A stretch of DNA of 64,000 nucleotides from an uncultured Bacteroidales bacterium (GTDB lineage Bacteria > Bacteroidota > Bacteroidia > Bacteroidales > UBA932), in contig CALUTY010000001.1 in the NCBI GenBank assembly GCA_944323825.1, positions 124,001 through 188,000 on the forward strand. Reading direction: 5' to 3'. Below the pieces are notes generated by a model, which did not search any database, was not told where the DNA came from, and saw only the letters and a list, made by a program, of their open reading frames with translations. Shown here in pieces: positions 52,406 to 61,717 of this stretch. Every line of letters begins with the position of its first letter. The first letter of the stretch is position 1. Made by a program: the position numbers and the translations under genes.

Positions 52406-53803
52406 ATGAGCGGCATTGAAGATATCCTGAAGAAACAGAGGGAATTTTTCCGCAGCGGCAGGACCCTGCCTGCCGGATACAGGAAAGAATGTCTTGAAAG
52501 ACTGAAATCCGCCATACTCGAAATGGATGGCGAGATTTCCTGTGCTCTGAAGACAGACTTGGGAAAAAACGCCACCGAAGCCTACATGACTGAAACCGGG
52601 ATGGTACTTTCTGAGATATCCCATACGGTCAGACATGTCAGGAAATGGAGCAGGAGGCGCAGGACGGGCACTCCACTCGCCCAGTTCCCTGCCAGAAGCT
52701 TCATTGTACCGGAACCATACGGGAATGTACTCATCATGAGCCCGTGGAACTATCCTTTCCTGCTCTGCATATCCCCGCTGGTCAGTGCTGTGGCAGCCGG
52801 CAACACAGCCGTCGTCAAGCCGAGCGCATACTCTCCCGCCACATCGGCAGTCATAAGGAAACTCCTCGGGAAAGTGTTCCCGGAAAAGCATGTGGCCGTC
52901 ATCGAAGGCGGACGGGAAGTGAACGCAGACCTTCTGGAACAGAAATTCGACTATATCTTCTTCACCGGCAGCAAGAATGTCGGAAGGCTTGTCATGGAAA
53001 AGGCGGCAGCGCACCTTACTCCGGTCACCCTTGAGCTCGGAGGCAAAAGCCCTGTAATAGTGGCACCTGACACGGCCATCAATGTCGCTGCCGCAAGGAC
53101 AGTGTTCGGAAAATTCCTCAACTGCGGACAGACCTGCGTGGCACCCGACTATATCCTCGTGCATGAAAGCATCGCCGAAAAATTCATCGGCACATGCATA
53201 AGCAAGACAAGGGAAATGCTCGGAGACAACCCGATTGACAATCCCGAATACGGGAAAATCGTGAACAGGAAGCATTTCGACAGGCTCTCCGGAGTGCTGC
53301 AGGAATGCGACGGACATATAGTCTACAGCACAGGATGTGATGCAGAAAGGCTGAAAATCGGACCGGCCATAATAAGGCTCGGTGACATCGGGGAATCATG
53401 GATGGACGGGCTGGAGATAATGCAGGAAGAAATCTTCGGACCGCTCATGCCGGTCATCACATGGAAAAGCCTTGATGATGTCATCAGATACATTGACAGC
53501 CGTCCGCGTCCTCTCGCCGCCTACATATTCACTGAAGACAGACGGATCAAGGAAAAGCTTCTGTCATCCCTCCATTTCGGAGGAGGATGCATCAACGACA
53601 CCATCATCCATCTCGCATCCGACAAACTGCCTTTCGGAGGGGTCGGGGAAAGCGGAATGGGCCATTATCACGGCAGTTACGGCTTCGAGACCTTCTCCCA
53701 CCTCAAAAGCATAGTGGACAAGCCGCTTTGGCTCGACCTGCCGATGCGCTACCGGCCATATACCGCATTGAAGGACAAGCTCATCAGGATGTTTCTGAAA
53801 TAG
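52406..53803 (+). CDS. Aldehyde dehydrogenase, class 3-like
   Basis: 465 residues. NAD(P)-dependent oxidation of aldehydes to acids. The catalytic cysteine is C244 in NCGQTCVAPDY and the general base is E210 in VTLELGGKSP; MSPWNYPFLLCISPLVSA binds the cofactor. The PFGGVGESGMGHYHGSYGF block near the C terminus marks the ALDH3 (fatty aldehyde dehydrogenase) group. The tail (residues about 440-465) is basic and hydrophobic and might touch the membrane. The natural aldehyde is unknown. Confidence 0.92.
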   Translation: MSGIEDILKKQREFFRSGRTLPAGYRKECLERLKSAILEMDGEISCALKTDLGKNATEAYMTETGMVLSEISHTVRHVRKWSRRRRTGTPLAQFPARSFIVPEPYGNVLIMSPWNYPFLLCISPLVSAVAAGNTAVVKPSAYSPATSAVIRKLLGKVFPEKHVAVIEGGREVNADLLEQKFDYIFFTGSKNVGRLVMEKAAAHLTPVTLELGGKSPVIVAPDTAINVAAARTVFGKFLNCGQTCVAPDYILVHESIAEKFIGTCISKTREMLGDNPIDNPEYGKIVNRKHFDRLSGVLQECDGHIVYSTGCDAERLKIGPAIIRLGDIGESWMDGLEIMQEEIFGPLMPVITWKSLDDVIRYIDSRPRPLAAYIFTEDRRIKEKLLSSLHFGGGCINDTIIHLASDKLPFGGVGESGMGHYHGSYGFETFSHLKSIVDKPLWLDLPMRYRPYTALKDKLIRMFLK

Positions 53804-53862
53804 AGGCAGGCAGCCTCCGGCAAATGCACTCCGAAGTTTATGAGGAAGGAAACATCTTATTG

Positions 53863-53894
53863 TTGCATACAATTACAAACTTTTTGTACTTTTG
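53863..53894 (+). promoter_or_regulatory. Promoter of the second PurF homologue
   Basis: TTG at 53863-53865, a 21-base spacer, and TACTTTTG at 53887-53894. The start codon is 30 bases further on, so this gene has its own promoter separate from the aldehyde dehydrogenase. Confidence 0.55.
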
Positions 53895-53924
53895 CGCCGT
53901 AATCAATCAAAACGGATCTGACAA

Positions 53925-55334
53925 ATGGGAGGCATATTCGGCACCATCTCCAAAGAGAGATGCATCAACGACCTTTTCTACGGCACTGACTACAATTCCC
54001 ACATGGGCACAAAGCGCGGCGGAATGGCCACCTGGAGCCGTGAAGACGGATTCCAGAGATCAATCCATAATCTCCAGAGCGCCTATTTCAGAAGCAAGTT
54101 CGAGGACGAGCTCGACAAGTTCAGAAACGGCACGGCAGGAATAGGCGTCATCAGCGACACCGACCCGCAGCCGATAATGATAAACTCGCACCTCGGCAAG
54201 TTCGCCATTGTGACCGTGGCGAGGGTGGTCAACATGAAGGAGATAGAAGAGGATATGCTTGCGAAGGGATGCCATTTCGCAGAACTCAGCTCAGGCGGAA
54301 CAAACCAGACCGAGCTGATAGCCCTCCTCATCATCCAGGGAAAGGACTTCGTTGATGGCATAGAAAATGTCTTCAGACACATAAAAGGCTCCTGCTCAAT
54401 GCTCATCCTTACAGAGGACGGAATCATTGCAGCAAGGGACAAATGGGGAAGGACTCCGATTGTGCTCGGGAAAAAGGAAGGGGCATATGCGGCCACTAGC
54501 GAGTCGTGCAGTTTCCCCAACCTGGACTATGAAATCGACAGGTACCTCGGCCCGGGAGAAATAGTCAGAATCCGCCCTGACGGAGTGGAACAGCTCCGCA
54601 AGCCTGAAGAAAAGATGCAGATATGTTCTTTCCTCTGGGTCTATTACGGATTCCCGACTTCAAGCTACGAGGGACGGAATGTGGAGGAAGTCCGCTTCAT
54701 CAGCGGCTACAAGATGGGAAAGACCGACACCTCCGAAGCGGACTGCATCTGCGGCATCCCTGACTCAGGGGTCGGACAGGCCCTCGGCTATGCTGAAGGG
54801 AAAGGTATTCCATATCATAGGGCAGTGACCAAATATACCCCGACATGGCCACGCAGCTTCACACCGAGCAACCAGGAGATGCGTTCCCTTGTCGCCAAGA
54901 TGAAACTCATCCCGAACCGCGCCATGCTGCAGGGAAAGCGCATAATCTTCTGTGACGACTCCATCGTCCGTGGCACACAGCTCCGTGACAATGTGCGCAT
55001 CCTTTTCGACTACGGTGCAAAGGAAGTCCACATGAGAATAGGCTGCCCTCCTCTCATCTACGGCTGCCCGTTCATAGGCTTCTCGGCATCAAAGACGGAT
55101 CTTGAACTGATTTCCCGCCGCATCATCAAGGAATTTGAGGGCGACCCTGACAAGAATCTTGAAAAATACGCCACGACAGGCTCCCCGGAATACAGGAAAC
55201 TGGTGGACGCCATAGCCGGAAGATTCGGGCTCACTTCACTCAAGTTCAATACGATAGAAACACTGGTAGAGGCTATAGGGCTGCCGAAATGCAAGGTTTG
55301 TACACATTGCTTTGACGGCTCCAGCTGCTTCTGA
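53925..55334 (+). CDS. PurF homologue lacking the N-terminal cysteine
   Basis: 469 residues, an amidophosphoribosyltransferase by overall design: an Ntn-type glutaminase-like domain (1-230) and a phosphoribosyltransferase domain with the PRPP loop IIFCDDSIVRGTQ (about 343-355). The protein begins MGGIFGTIS where active PurF has MCGIFG, so the glutamine-splitting nucleophile is replaced by glycine. Cysteines in ICSFLWVYYGF, LIYGCPFIGF and CKVCTHCFDG suggest an iron-sulphur cluster is kept. It might use free ammonia, bind PRPP as a regulator, or partner the fusion PurF. A similar MGG-start paralogue occurs in other Bacteroidales from memory of the family. Confidence 0.85.
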   Translation: MGGIFGTISKERCINDLFYGTDYNSHMGTKRGGMATWSREDGFQRSIHNLQSAYFRSKFEDELDKFRNGTAGIGVISDTDPQPIMINSHLGKFAIVTVARVVNMKEIEEDMLAKGCHFAELSSGGTNQTELIALLIIQGKDFVDGIENVFRHIKGSCSMLILTEDGIIAARDKWGRTPIVLGKKEGAYAATSESCSFPNLDYEIDRYLGPGEIVRIRPDGVEQLRKPEEKMQICSFLWVYYGFPTSSYEGRNVEEVRFISGYKMGKTDTSEADCICGIPDSGVGQALGYAEGKGIPYHRAVTKYTPTWPRSFTPSNQEMRSLVAKMKLIPNRAMLQGKRIIFCDDSIVRGTQLRDNVRILFDYGAKEVHMRIGCPPLIYGCPFIGFSASKTDLELISRRIIKEFEGDPDKNLEKYATTGSPEYRKLVDAIAGRFGLTSLKFNTIETLVEAIGLPKCKVCTHCFDGSSCF

Positions 55335-55361
55335 TACGACGCGAGATAACAGCGTTAAACT

Positions 55362-56339
55362 TCAGGGTGCAGCGATACGGCACCGGGAGAGCTTGGCTGC
55401 GGACCCGGAAGAGATTACTCCGGCATCTTCAAGGGCCTGGACGGTCCATGAGGATGCCGGATTGTTCTCACGGAAAAGTACAATTCCGTGGGCCACGGCG
55501 TAGGAGCCTATATAGGGATGAAGCCTCAAGGAATCCTCAGGAAGTGTCCACAAGGGATAGGGACGGACATGGGCGGAATCCACGGCAATGAGATCGGACA
55601 GGCCGTCATATTTCTCCCTGTCGAAATTCCAGATGTCCATAAGCTGCTCCTTGTATGAATATGAGCCGCCCAATTTCTTCCTGTACTCCACCATCTTTGC
55701 GGCAAAATATCCGCCTATTCCCGGAAGGGCGTCAAATCCGGCAGAGTCAGCCAGATTGAGATCCACAAGCGGGATATCAATATACGGTTCAAGCCTCTTG
55801 TACACGGAATCCGCCACGACATACGACCTGGCGAAATCGCTCCTGCGGCGGAACTTTCCTCCTTTTTTCCTGTAATTGTCAATTGACACCGCCTGCCTTT
55901 CGGAAAATCCGAGCCGCACAAGGTCGGCCACGGAAACGGTATTGGGATTGAACCGGAAAGACTCCACCGTCCTGACGGCATATTCAGACCTTATCGCCTC
56001 CACTTCGGGAGAATGCGGAGAATCTTTTCTTATTACAATCCTGACATCCCTGTCTGCATTGGAATCTTTTCCTTTTGTGAAGTGGTCCATGCCTGAAACG
56101 AATGAATACTCCCCGGCATCCGACATTGCCCCGGCCAAAACGGACCTTGCAATCTCCGGATCAATGACATAGACCGTGTCTGGATGGTCCCTGTTGCCCA
56201 AGATCTTAACGACAGCCGCCTTATGCACAAAAAGTGCTGTCTGATAGCCCGTAACAAGAAACACAAGGGCGACAGCCCCCGTCATGAACGATGCGGACAT
56301 CCTTTTCCTGCCGCCCGCACTTTTCCCGTTGTCTTTCAT
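55362..56339 (-). CDS. Helix-hairpin-helix (ComEA-like) membrane-anchored protein
   Basis: 325 residues from the ATG at 56339 (a GTG at 56363 would add eight). One N-terminal membrane span (about 18-38) is followed by a linker and at least two helix-hairpin-helix units: FNPNTVSVADLVRLGFSERQAVSI (in parts) and LADSAGFDALPGIGGYFAAKMVEYR, the latter with the classic GIG hairpin. It resembles ComEA, the periplasmic DNA-binding protein of transformation, but such HhH proteins are common in Bacteroidota without competence genes. It converges with the PurF homologue. Confidence 0.82.
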   Translation of the reverse strand: MKDNGKSAGGRKRMSASFMTGAVALVFLVTGYQTALFVHKAAVVKILGNRDHPDTVYVIDPEIARSVLAGAMSDAGEYSFVSGMDHFTKGKDSNADRDVRIVIRKDSPHSPEVEAIRSEYAVRTVESFRFNPNTVSVADLVRLGFSERQAVSIDNYRKKGGKFRRRSDFARSYVVADSVYKRLEPYIDIPLVDLNLADSAGFDALPGIGGYFAAKMVEYRKKLGGSYSYKEQLMDIWNFDREKYDGLSDLIAVDSAHVRPYPLWTLPEDSLRLHPYIGSYAVAHGIVLFRENNPASSWTVQALEDAGVISSGSAAKLSRCRIAAP

Positions 56340-56467
56340 TTTCCCTCCAATCCTGCGCCTCACCCTGTCCTTTCCATCGCCTGTCCGGCTTTATCGCCGG
56401 ACCATAATATCTTAACCTGTTTCTTCTGTTATCGTTTTATAAGCCTGTTCTCAAAAGACTTCCCCGG

Positions 56468-57235
56468 TCAGTTGTCTTCCCGGGCGAACTCGGAGGATCC
56501 ATCCATATCCTTCTGACTGTGCCTGAAATCCGGTTTCCCGCCCACAATGACCACAATCTCTCCCTTCGGCTCATGCTCCCGATACCATGCAGCCACTTCC
56601 TCCAGAGTACCACGCCGGTGCTCCTCATGCAGCTTGGATATCTCCCTCGCCACGGAACACCTCCTGTCCGGGCCAAAATATTCCGCAAACTGGTCCAGAG
56701 TCTTCACAAGGCGGTAAGGGGACTCATAGAAAATCATTGTCCTCGGTTCCTCCGCAAGTTCCTTGAGCCTGGTCTGGCGTCCTTTCTTCACCGGCAGGAA
56801 CCCTTCAAAACAGAACCTGTCACACGGAAACCCCGAACTCACCAGAGCCGGGACAAAAGCCGTAGCCCCCGGGAGGGTCTGCACCTCAATCCCTTCTTCC
56901 ACACATGTCCTCACCAGAAGAAATCCCGGATCTGAAATGCCCGGCGTGCCTGCATCGCTTATAAGGGCCACATTCATCCCTGAAAGGATCCTGTCCCTTA
57001 CAATGGAAACTGTCTTGTGTTCATTGAACTTGTGATGTGATTCGAGCCTTCCGTGAATGTCATAATGCTTCAGCAGCACAGAACTTGTCCTCGTGTCCTC
57101 GGCAAGTATAAGATCCGCCGAACGGAGAACATTCACCGCCCTGAATGTCATGTCTTCAAGATTGCCGACAGGTGTCGGCACTATATAAAGGACTCCGGAC
57201 CCTGCCGGAACACTGCATTTCCTTTCCATTTTCAT
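56468..57235 (-). CDS. rsmI: 16S rRNA C1402 2'-O-methyltransferase
   Basis: 255 residues from [12 protein letters not shown] at 57235, overlapping the previous stop by four bases (ATGA). Tetrapyrrole-methylase fold enzyme that methylates the ribose of C1402 in the 30S P site. Motifs: LYIVPTPVGNLEDMTFRA, LILAEDTRTSSVLLKHYDI, LISDAGTPGISDPGF, and YESPYRLVKTL. The coupling to the acidic protein upstream suggests they are made together. Confidence 0.94.
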   Translation of the reverse strand: MKMERKCSVPAGSGVLYIVPTPVGNLEDMTFRAVNVLRSADLILAEDTRTSSVLLKHYDIHGRLESHHKFNEHKTVSIVRDRILSGMNVALISDAGTPGISDPGFLLVRTCVEEGIEVQTLPGATAFVPALVSSGFPCDRFCFEGFLPVKKGRQTRLKELAEEPRTMIFYESPYRLVKTLDQFAEYFGPDRRCSVAREISKLHEEHRRGTLEEVAAWYREHEPKGEIVVIVGGKPDFRHSQKDMDGSSEFAREDN

Positions 57236-58005
57236 CTCACCTTTCTCCTCACAGCCATCATGAAACGGTAAACAGCATCGGATTCCATATCCCACTCCGG
57301 GAAAAATTCCTTGAGATATGTCTCCACCTCAGCCAAAGTCTCCATCCCGTTTATTGCCGCCACCGAATTGCTGAAGAGCAGCGGGTCCTCCCTGAAAAGC
57401 ACCCTGATGAACGAAGCCCTGTCATTCAGTGAAATGGCGCTGCGCACATCCCTTACAGGCTGCCCAGGCATATCCTTCCTCCACGCCTCCTTCTCCGACA
57501 TCACATCCATCACTGACAGCGGGACACTTGCTCCGGTACCGGAAGCATTCCCGTCTTCACCGGCAAAAGGAAGCAGCATGTCATCATCAACGGCCATATC
57601 CAGAACTCCTTCTTCACTCTCAGCAGCAGATTCTTCCTCTTCGGTATCAGGAACAAAGACTTCCTCATGCTGGTCCTGCTCCGGTTCAGATTCCTGGACA
57701 GGGATTTCCTCCTTCGCCTCGTCGTTCAAAGCATCAACAGCAGGAGTCCCATTTTCTTCCCCGTACACCGCACCGTCATCCGCAAAGGCATCTTCCGGCA
57801 GGTCTTCCGGCTCCTCCGGCATCATGCCAACAGAATCAGGCAGGTCAGCCGCCTCCTGAAAGATATCAACAGGAACCTCAGCGGTCACATTTTCCGCATC
57901 TCTCTGAAGTTCAGCCAATCTGCTCTCCAGCAGAGCAAGCTGCTCCCGAATGGAAGCAGCCAGAGCCATTATTTCCGACAAAGCTGTCCGAGGTGAATTT
58001 TCCAT
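57232..58005 (-). CDS. Acidic protein of unknown function, coupled to rsmI
   Basis: 257 residues from [15 protein letters not shown] at 58005. The N-terminal 45 residues form a coiled-coil-like helix ([18 protein letters not shown]). About 46-165 is low complexity and very rich in Glu, Asp and Pro. The C-terminal 75 residues are ordered and conserved in character: [48 protein letters not shown]. Proteins with this tail are found in other Bacteroidales, without known function. It overlaps rsmI by four bases. Its 5' end lies beside the tdk promoter. Confidence 0.7.
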   Translation of the reverse strand: MENSPRTALSEIMALAASIREQLALLESRLAELQRDAENVTAEVPVDIFQEAADLPDSVGMMPEEPEDLPEDAFADDGAVYGEENGTPAVDALNDEAKEEIPVQESEPEQDQHEEVFVPDTEEEESAAESEEGVLDMAVDDDMLLPFAGEDGNASGTGASVPLSVMDVMSEKEAWRKDMPGQPVRDVRSAISLNDRASFIRVLFREDPLLFSNSVAAINGMETLAEVETYLKEFFPEWDMESDAVYRFMMAVRRKVR

Positions 58006-58014
58006 AAAAAGCAT

Positions 58015-58022
58015 TATCTTTG
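58015..58022 (+). promoter_or_regulatory. tdk -7 promoter box
   Basis: TATCTTTG, 45 bases before the tdk start codon and 10 bases past the start of the divergent acidic-protein gene. Confidence 0.5.
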
Positions 58023-58066
58023 TGCCCGTCAAAAAAGTCAGGCAATATCAAAGCAAAAATAAGGAA

Positions 58067-58645
58067 ATGTTTTCAGAAAATGCAAAAAAAGCAGGGTGTA
58101 TCGAAGTGATATGCGGATCAATGTTTTCGGGCAAGACGGAAGAACTCATAAGACGGCTCAGAAGGGCCCAGTTCGCCAATCTGAAAGTAGAGATCTACAA
58201 GCCTTCGGTAGATGTCAGATATGCTGAAGACCAGGTGGTTTCACATGACCTGCACAGCATTCCGTCCACTCCCATAGACTCCCCTGCCAGCATGCTTCTG
58301 CTTTCCGGTGATGTTGACGTGGTCGGCATCGACGAGGCGCAGTTCTTCGATGACACTATCGTGGAAGTAGCCCAGACCCTTGCCGACAGAGGCGTCAGGG
58401 TCATCATTGCCGGCCTTGACACTGATTTTTCAGGCAAGCCCTTCGGCCCGATGCCGGCCCTTATGGCAGTCGCCGAGGATGTCCAGAAGGTCCATGCCAT
58501 CTGCGTCAAATGCGGCAACCTTGCCAACCGCTCCCACCGTCTCTCCGCCAGCGACCAGCTCGTCGTCCTCGGCGAAAAGGACACCTACGAACCTCTCTGC
58601 CGCCACTGCTACAACAAGGCCACAGGAAAAGGCATAGAAGAATAG
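58067..58645 (+). CDS. tdk: Thymidine kinase
   Basis: 192 residues from [20 protein letters not shown] at 58067. Type II thymidine kinase that phosphorylates thymidine (and deoxyuridine) with ATP. P-loop [15 protein letters not shown], the DEAQFF active-site glutamate, the [20 protein letters not shown] loop, and a zinc site formed by CVKCGN and CRHCYN. It serves salvage along with DeoC. It diverges from the acidic protein-rsmI pair. Confidence 0.96.
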   Translation: MFSENAKKAGCIEVICGSMFSGKTEELIRRLRRAQFANLKVEIYKPSVDVRYAEDQVVSHDLHSIPSTPIDSPASMLLLSGDVDVVGIDEAQFFDDTIVEVAQTLADRGVRVIIAGLDTDFSGKPFGPMPALMAVAEDVQKVHAICVKCGNLANRSHRLSASDQLVVLGEKDTYEPLCRHCYNKATGKGIEE

Positions 58646-58709
58646 GTGAACGACTTCCGGCAAAATATCAGCAGACTGCTGCCTGGAACGCAACAGGACT
58701 TTCCGGGCA

Positions 58710-59621
58710 TCAGTGCCGCACCGGACCGTCCTGCCTCTTTCTAGGATGATGCTCAAGGATGGACTGCTGCCAGGAGCGGCTTTCGATGTGGGTGTAGATT
58801 TCGGTGGTGAGGATGCTTTCGTGGCCGAGCATTTCCTGGACGGAGCGGAGGTCGGCACCATGCTCGATGAGATGGGTGGCGAAAGAATGGCGGAAGGTGT
58901 GGGGCGAAATTTCCTTGTTGATGCCGGCGGCCATTGCCTGGCGCTTGATCATCTTGAACACATAGACACGGCTCAAGCTTCTGCCGTTGCGGTTCAGAAA
59001 AAGGATGTCTTCGTATGCGCGTCCGTCAGGTTCGGGGCGGCACCGGAGATATTTCAGTAGGGCATCAGAAGCCATTTCTCCGAGAGGCACTATCCTCTCC
59101 TTGTCGCCCTTTCCTCTCACACGGACAAATGACTCGGTGAAAAAGACATCGGAGATGGCAATCCCGACGGATTCAGACACACGCAGGCCGCAGCCGTAAA
59201 GCACCTCAAGGATGGCCCGGTCCCGCAATCCCATCCATGAATCGGAAGGGACCGAGGAAATGATGCGGCTCACTTCTTCCTCCGATAGGACTTCGGGAAG
59301 ATAACGGCCGAGCTTGGGGGCATCTATCCGGTCACAGGGATTCTCCCTGATCTGGCCTTCCAGGATCAGATAATTGAAAAATGACCTCATGGAACTGAGG
59401 AGCCTCGCCTGGGAACGTTTTGAAAGGACGGTACGGGACGCCACATAATCCATTATCATTTCAGTGGTCACCTGCACTGCAGGAACTTCCGTCTGCTCCA
59501 GAAAAGCGGAGATATCAGAACAATACGATGCCACCGTATTCGGTGACATCGCACGTTCTATCTGCAGATAGTCTGAATAATCCTTCAGTATCCTGCCGTT
59601 GAAATCCATCTCATTTCTCAT
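58710..59621 (-). CDS. xerD: Tyrosine recombinase XerD-like
   Basis: 303 residues. SAM-like N-terminal DNA-binding domain (1-95), catalytic domain (105-300) with the full set R147, K171, H241, R244, H267 and nucleophile Y276 (CGLRVSE, GKGDKE, HTFRHSFATHL, LGHESILTTEIYTH). Size and sequence fit the chromosome-dimer resolvases XerC/XerD rather than an integrase of a mobile element, and its neighbours are housekeeping genes. Start at 59621 or 59609. Confidence 0.9.
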   Translation of the reverse strand: MRNEMDFNGRILKDYSDYLQIERAMSPNTVASYCSDISAFLEQTEVPAVQVTTEMIMDYVASRTVLSKRSQARLLSSMRSFFNYLILEGQIRENPCDRIDAPKLGRYLPEVLSEEEVSRIISSVPSDSWMGLRDRAILEVLYGCGLRVSESVGIAISDVFFTESFVRVRGKGDKERIVPLGEMASDALLKYLRCRPEPDGRAYEDILFLNRNGRSLSRVYVFKMIKRQAMAAGINKEISPHTFRHSFATHLIEHGADLRSVQEMLGHESILTTEIYTHIESRSWQQSILEHHPRKRQDGPVRH

Positions 59622-59650
59622 CTGCCGGACGGCATACGCAGGGGAACAGA

Positions 59651-61663
59651 TCAGAGTGTGGCGTATTTCCTGCCATACTCCAGCATCTGCCCGAGATAGT
59701 CGTCCGTATAAAGTATCTTGTAATCCACGACCTTTCCGCCGCGTCTGACAGGAACAATCTCAGGATTGACAAAGCCTCCGTACGGCTTCAGTCCGAGGGC
59801 GGCATATCTTTCCTTGACCTCCTTGTGCAGGGCAGGGTCGATGTTGACTGCATATTTTTCCACAAGAGCCTTCCCGGCAGCATAGTCACCTTCCGACTTG
59901 ATCCTCTGCACTTCGGCAAGCAGCTCTGCGAACAGACCGCGGAGAGCCTCGAAGTCATTTACGACAAAATAAGTCTTCCCGTCACGCACCTTCTTCTCTA
60001 TCACATTGTCCTTCAAGCCTTTTTCATAGCACCATTCGGCTATCAGCTTGCGGTTCTGCATGTGGGCTTCGGTATTCTTCTTTCCGAGGTCGACACGGGT
60101 GAACTGGACCATGATACCGTTGCGGATATAGTTGGAATACTGGGCCTTGTAAGCCTCCTTGTCAGGCAGGATCCCAAGTTCCACCAGTTTCGGATCGGCC
60201 ATATAATAAAGTCCGAAAAGGTCCGCACGGGTCTCCTCAAGGGTGGAGCTGTATTCTCCGAGGGCATTCGGGGATGTTCCCGGGAGAAGCTGCCCGGATC
60301 CGTGTCCAAGACATTCATGAAGGTCCGTGTGTATCTCATCGGTGATTGCGGAGTATTTCTTCTCCCTTGCAATCTCCTCCTCCGACCAGGCGAATTCAGA
60401 AAGCGTATTCTTCGGAGACTCCTGTGCCGCAAGGTCGTATGCATGGGTTATGTTGGCGATGGTCACTGACTTGGAGCCATAGTCACGCCTTATCCAGTCT
60501 GCATTCGGGAGATTTATTCCGATAGGGGTGGAAGGATAGCAGTCACCTGCAAGGGCCACCGCATCTATCACCTTGGCGGAAACACCCTTCACATGAGGCT
60601 TCCTGAAGCGCGGGTCAACAGGGGAATGGTCCTCGAACCACTGTGCCTCGGCACTCAGGATCTCGGTACGCTGTGAGGCTTCGTGATCCTTTATGTTCAC
60701 AAGCCCTTCCCAGGTGGCCTTGCGGCCGAGAGGGTCATTATAGTCCTCAACGAAGCCGTTCACGAAATCCACTGTGCCGAGAGTGTCCTGCACCCATTCT
60801 ATATTGTATTTGTCCCAGAGGTTCAGGTCCCCGGTCCTGTAATATTCCACAAGTGTGGCTATATATTGCTTCTGGGCATCATTCTCGGCAAATTCCGCCG
60901 CCTTTTCCAGCTCCGCCACAATCTTTTCTATGGCTGCCCCGTAAAGGCCTCCGACCTTATATACTTCCTCACGGATGACGCCGTCCTCTCCCTTCACCAC
61001 CTTGCTGTTCAGGCCGTATGAAACCGGAGTGTCGTCGGACGGGTCCGCCATCGCCTTGTAGAAGGCATCCACTTCGTCCCTTGTCACATTTTCATAGAAA
61101 TTGACGGCCGACGCCTGCACGATGTCTTTAGTCGGGTCATTGGACTTCCTCTGCGGAAAGACTTCAGGGTCATATATCACCGGAAGCAGTTCAGCACATT
61201 TCTCCCCGTCACCCACGGCCTCCATCAGCGACCTGAAATATTCCTCGGAGCATTCAGGGAAGAACTTGTCTTCAGCATAATGGTGATGTATGCCGTTGCT
61301 GAAGAAGACACGCTTGGCATAGACCGTAAAGTCCTGAAAATCCTTGCAATCCCTGTCCCCGCCATAGTTTTCGAGGATGTTTTCGAGCACCTTCCTTACA
61401 GGGAGGTTGTACCTGCAGTTCTGCATCCAGATGATGTCCCTTCCGTATTTGGCGGCCTCGCTCAAATGATATACATATTCCTTCTGCCTGAGGGAGAGGC
61501 TGTCCCACCCGGGCACCTGGTATCTCATTATCTTAAGATCGGCAAACTCATCTATCAGATATTTGAATTCCCCGTCCGCACTGCCGTTTCCGGACGGGCT
61601 GCATGCCGCTGCAGATGCGGCCATTCCTGCAATGAAAAACATTTTTCCAGCCGTATTCATCAT
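59651..61663 (-). CDS. Dipeptidyl peptidase III, lipoprotein
   Basis: 670 residues of the M49 family. It removes dipeptides from the N termini of oligopeptides. The zinc motif is H449-E-C-L-G-H454 with the second motif EETRAD (E476, E477), the form with cysteine known from Bacteroides thetaiotaomicron DPP III, where most others have HELLGH. A lipobox (ASAAAC, C21) gives lipid anchoring, so it probably acts in the periplasm or at the surface. It follows 29 bases upstream of xerD on the same strand. Confidence 0.93.
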   Translation of the reverse strand: MMNTAGKMFFIAGMAASAAACSPSGNGSADGEFKYLIDEFADLKIMRYQVPGWDSLSLRQKEYVYHLSEAAKYGRDIIWMQNCRYNLPVRKVLENILENYGGDRDCKDFQDFTVYAKRVFFSNGIHHHYAEDKFFPECSEEYFRSLMEAVGDGEKCAELLPVIYDPEVFPQRKSNDPTKDIVQASAVNFYENVTRDEVDAFYKAMADPSDDTPVSYGLNSKVVKGEDGVIREEVYKVGGLYGAAIEKIVAELEKAAEFAENDAQKQYIATLVEYYRTGDLNLWDKYNIEWVQDTLGTVDFVNGFVEDYNDPLGRKATWEGLVNIKDHEASQRTEILSAEAQWFEDHSPVDPRFRKPHVKGVSAKVIDAVALAGDCYPSTPIGINLPNADWIRRDYGSKSVTIANITHAYDLAAQESPKNTLSEFAWSEEEIAREKKYSAITDEIHTDLHECLGHGSGQLLPGTSPNALGEYSSTLEETRADLFGLYYMADPKLVELGILPDKEAYKAQYSNYIRNGIMVQFTRVDLGKKNTEAHMQNRKLIAEWCYEKGLKDNVIEKKVRDGKTYFVVNDFEALRGLFAELLAEVQRIKSEGDYAAGKALVEKYAVNIDPALHKEVKERYAALGLKPYGGFVNPEIVPVRRGGKVVDYKILYTDDYLGQMLEYGRKYATL

Positions 61664-61717
61664 AAAAAATTTTCAAACAGGGACAAAAATAATAAAAACA
61701 CGCCACAAATGAAACAG

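Noticed and set aside
52340..53317. 325-residue frame opposite the aldehyde dehydrogenase
   Set aside because: Antisense to an enzyme with intact catalytic residues; no promoter and no family match.
58710..59621. Possible integrase of a mobile element
   Set aside because: Size, the complete XerC/D motif set and housekeeping neighbours fit a chromosome-dimer resolvase; no cargo, repeats or tRNA target beside it.
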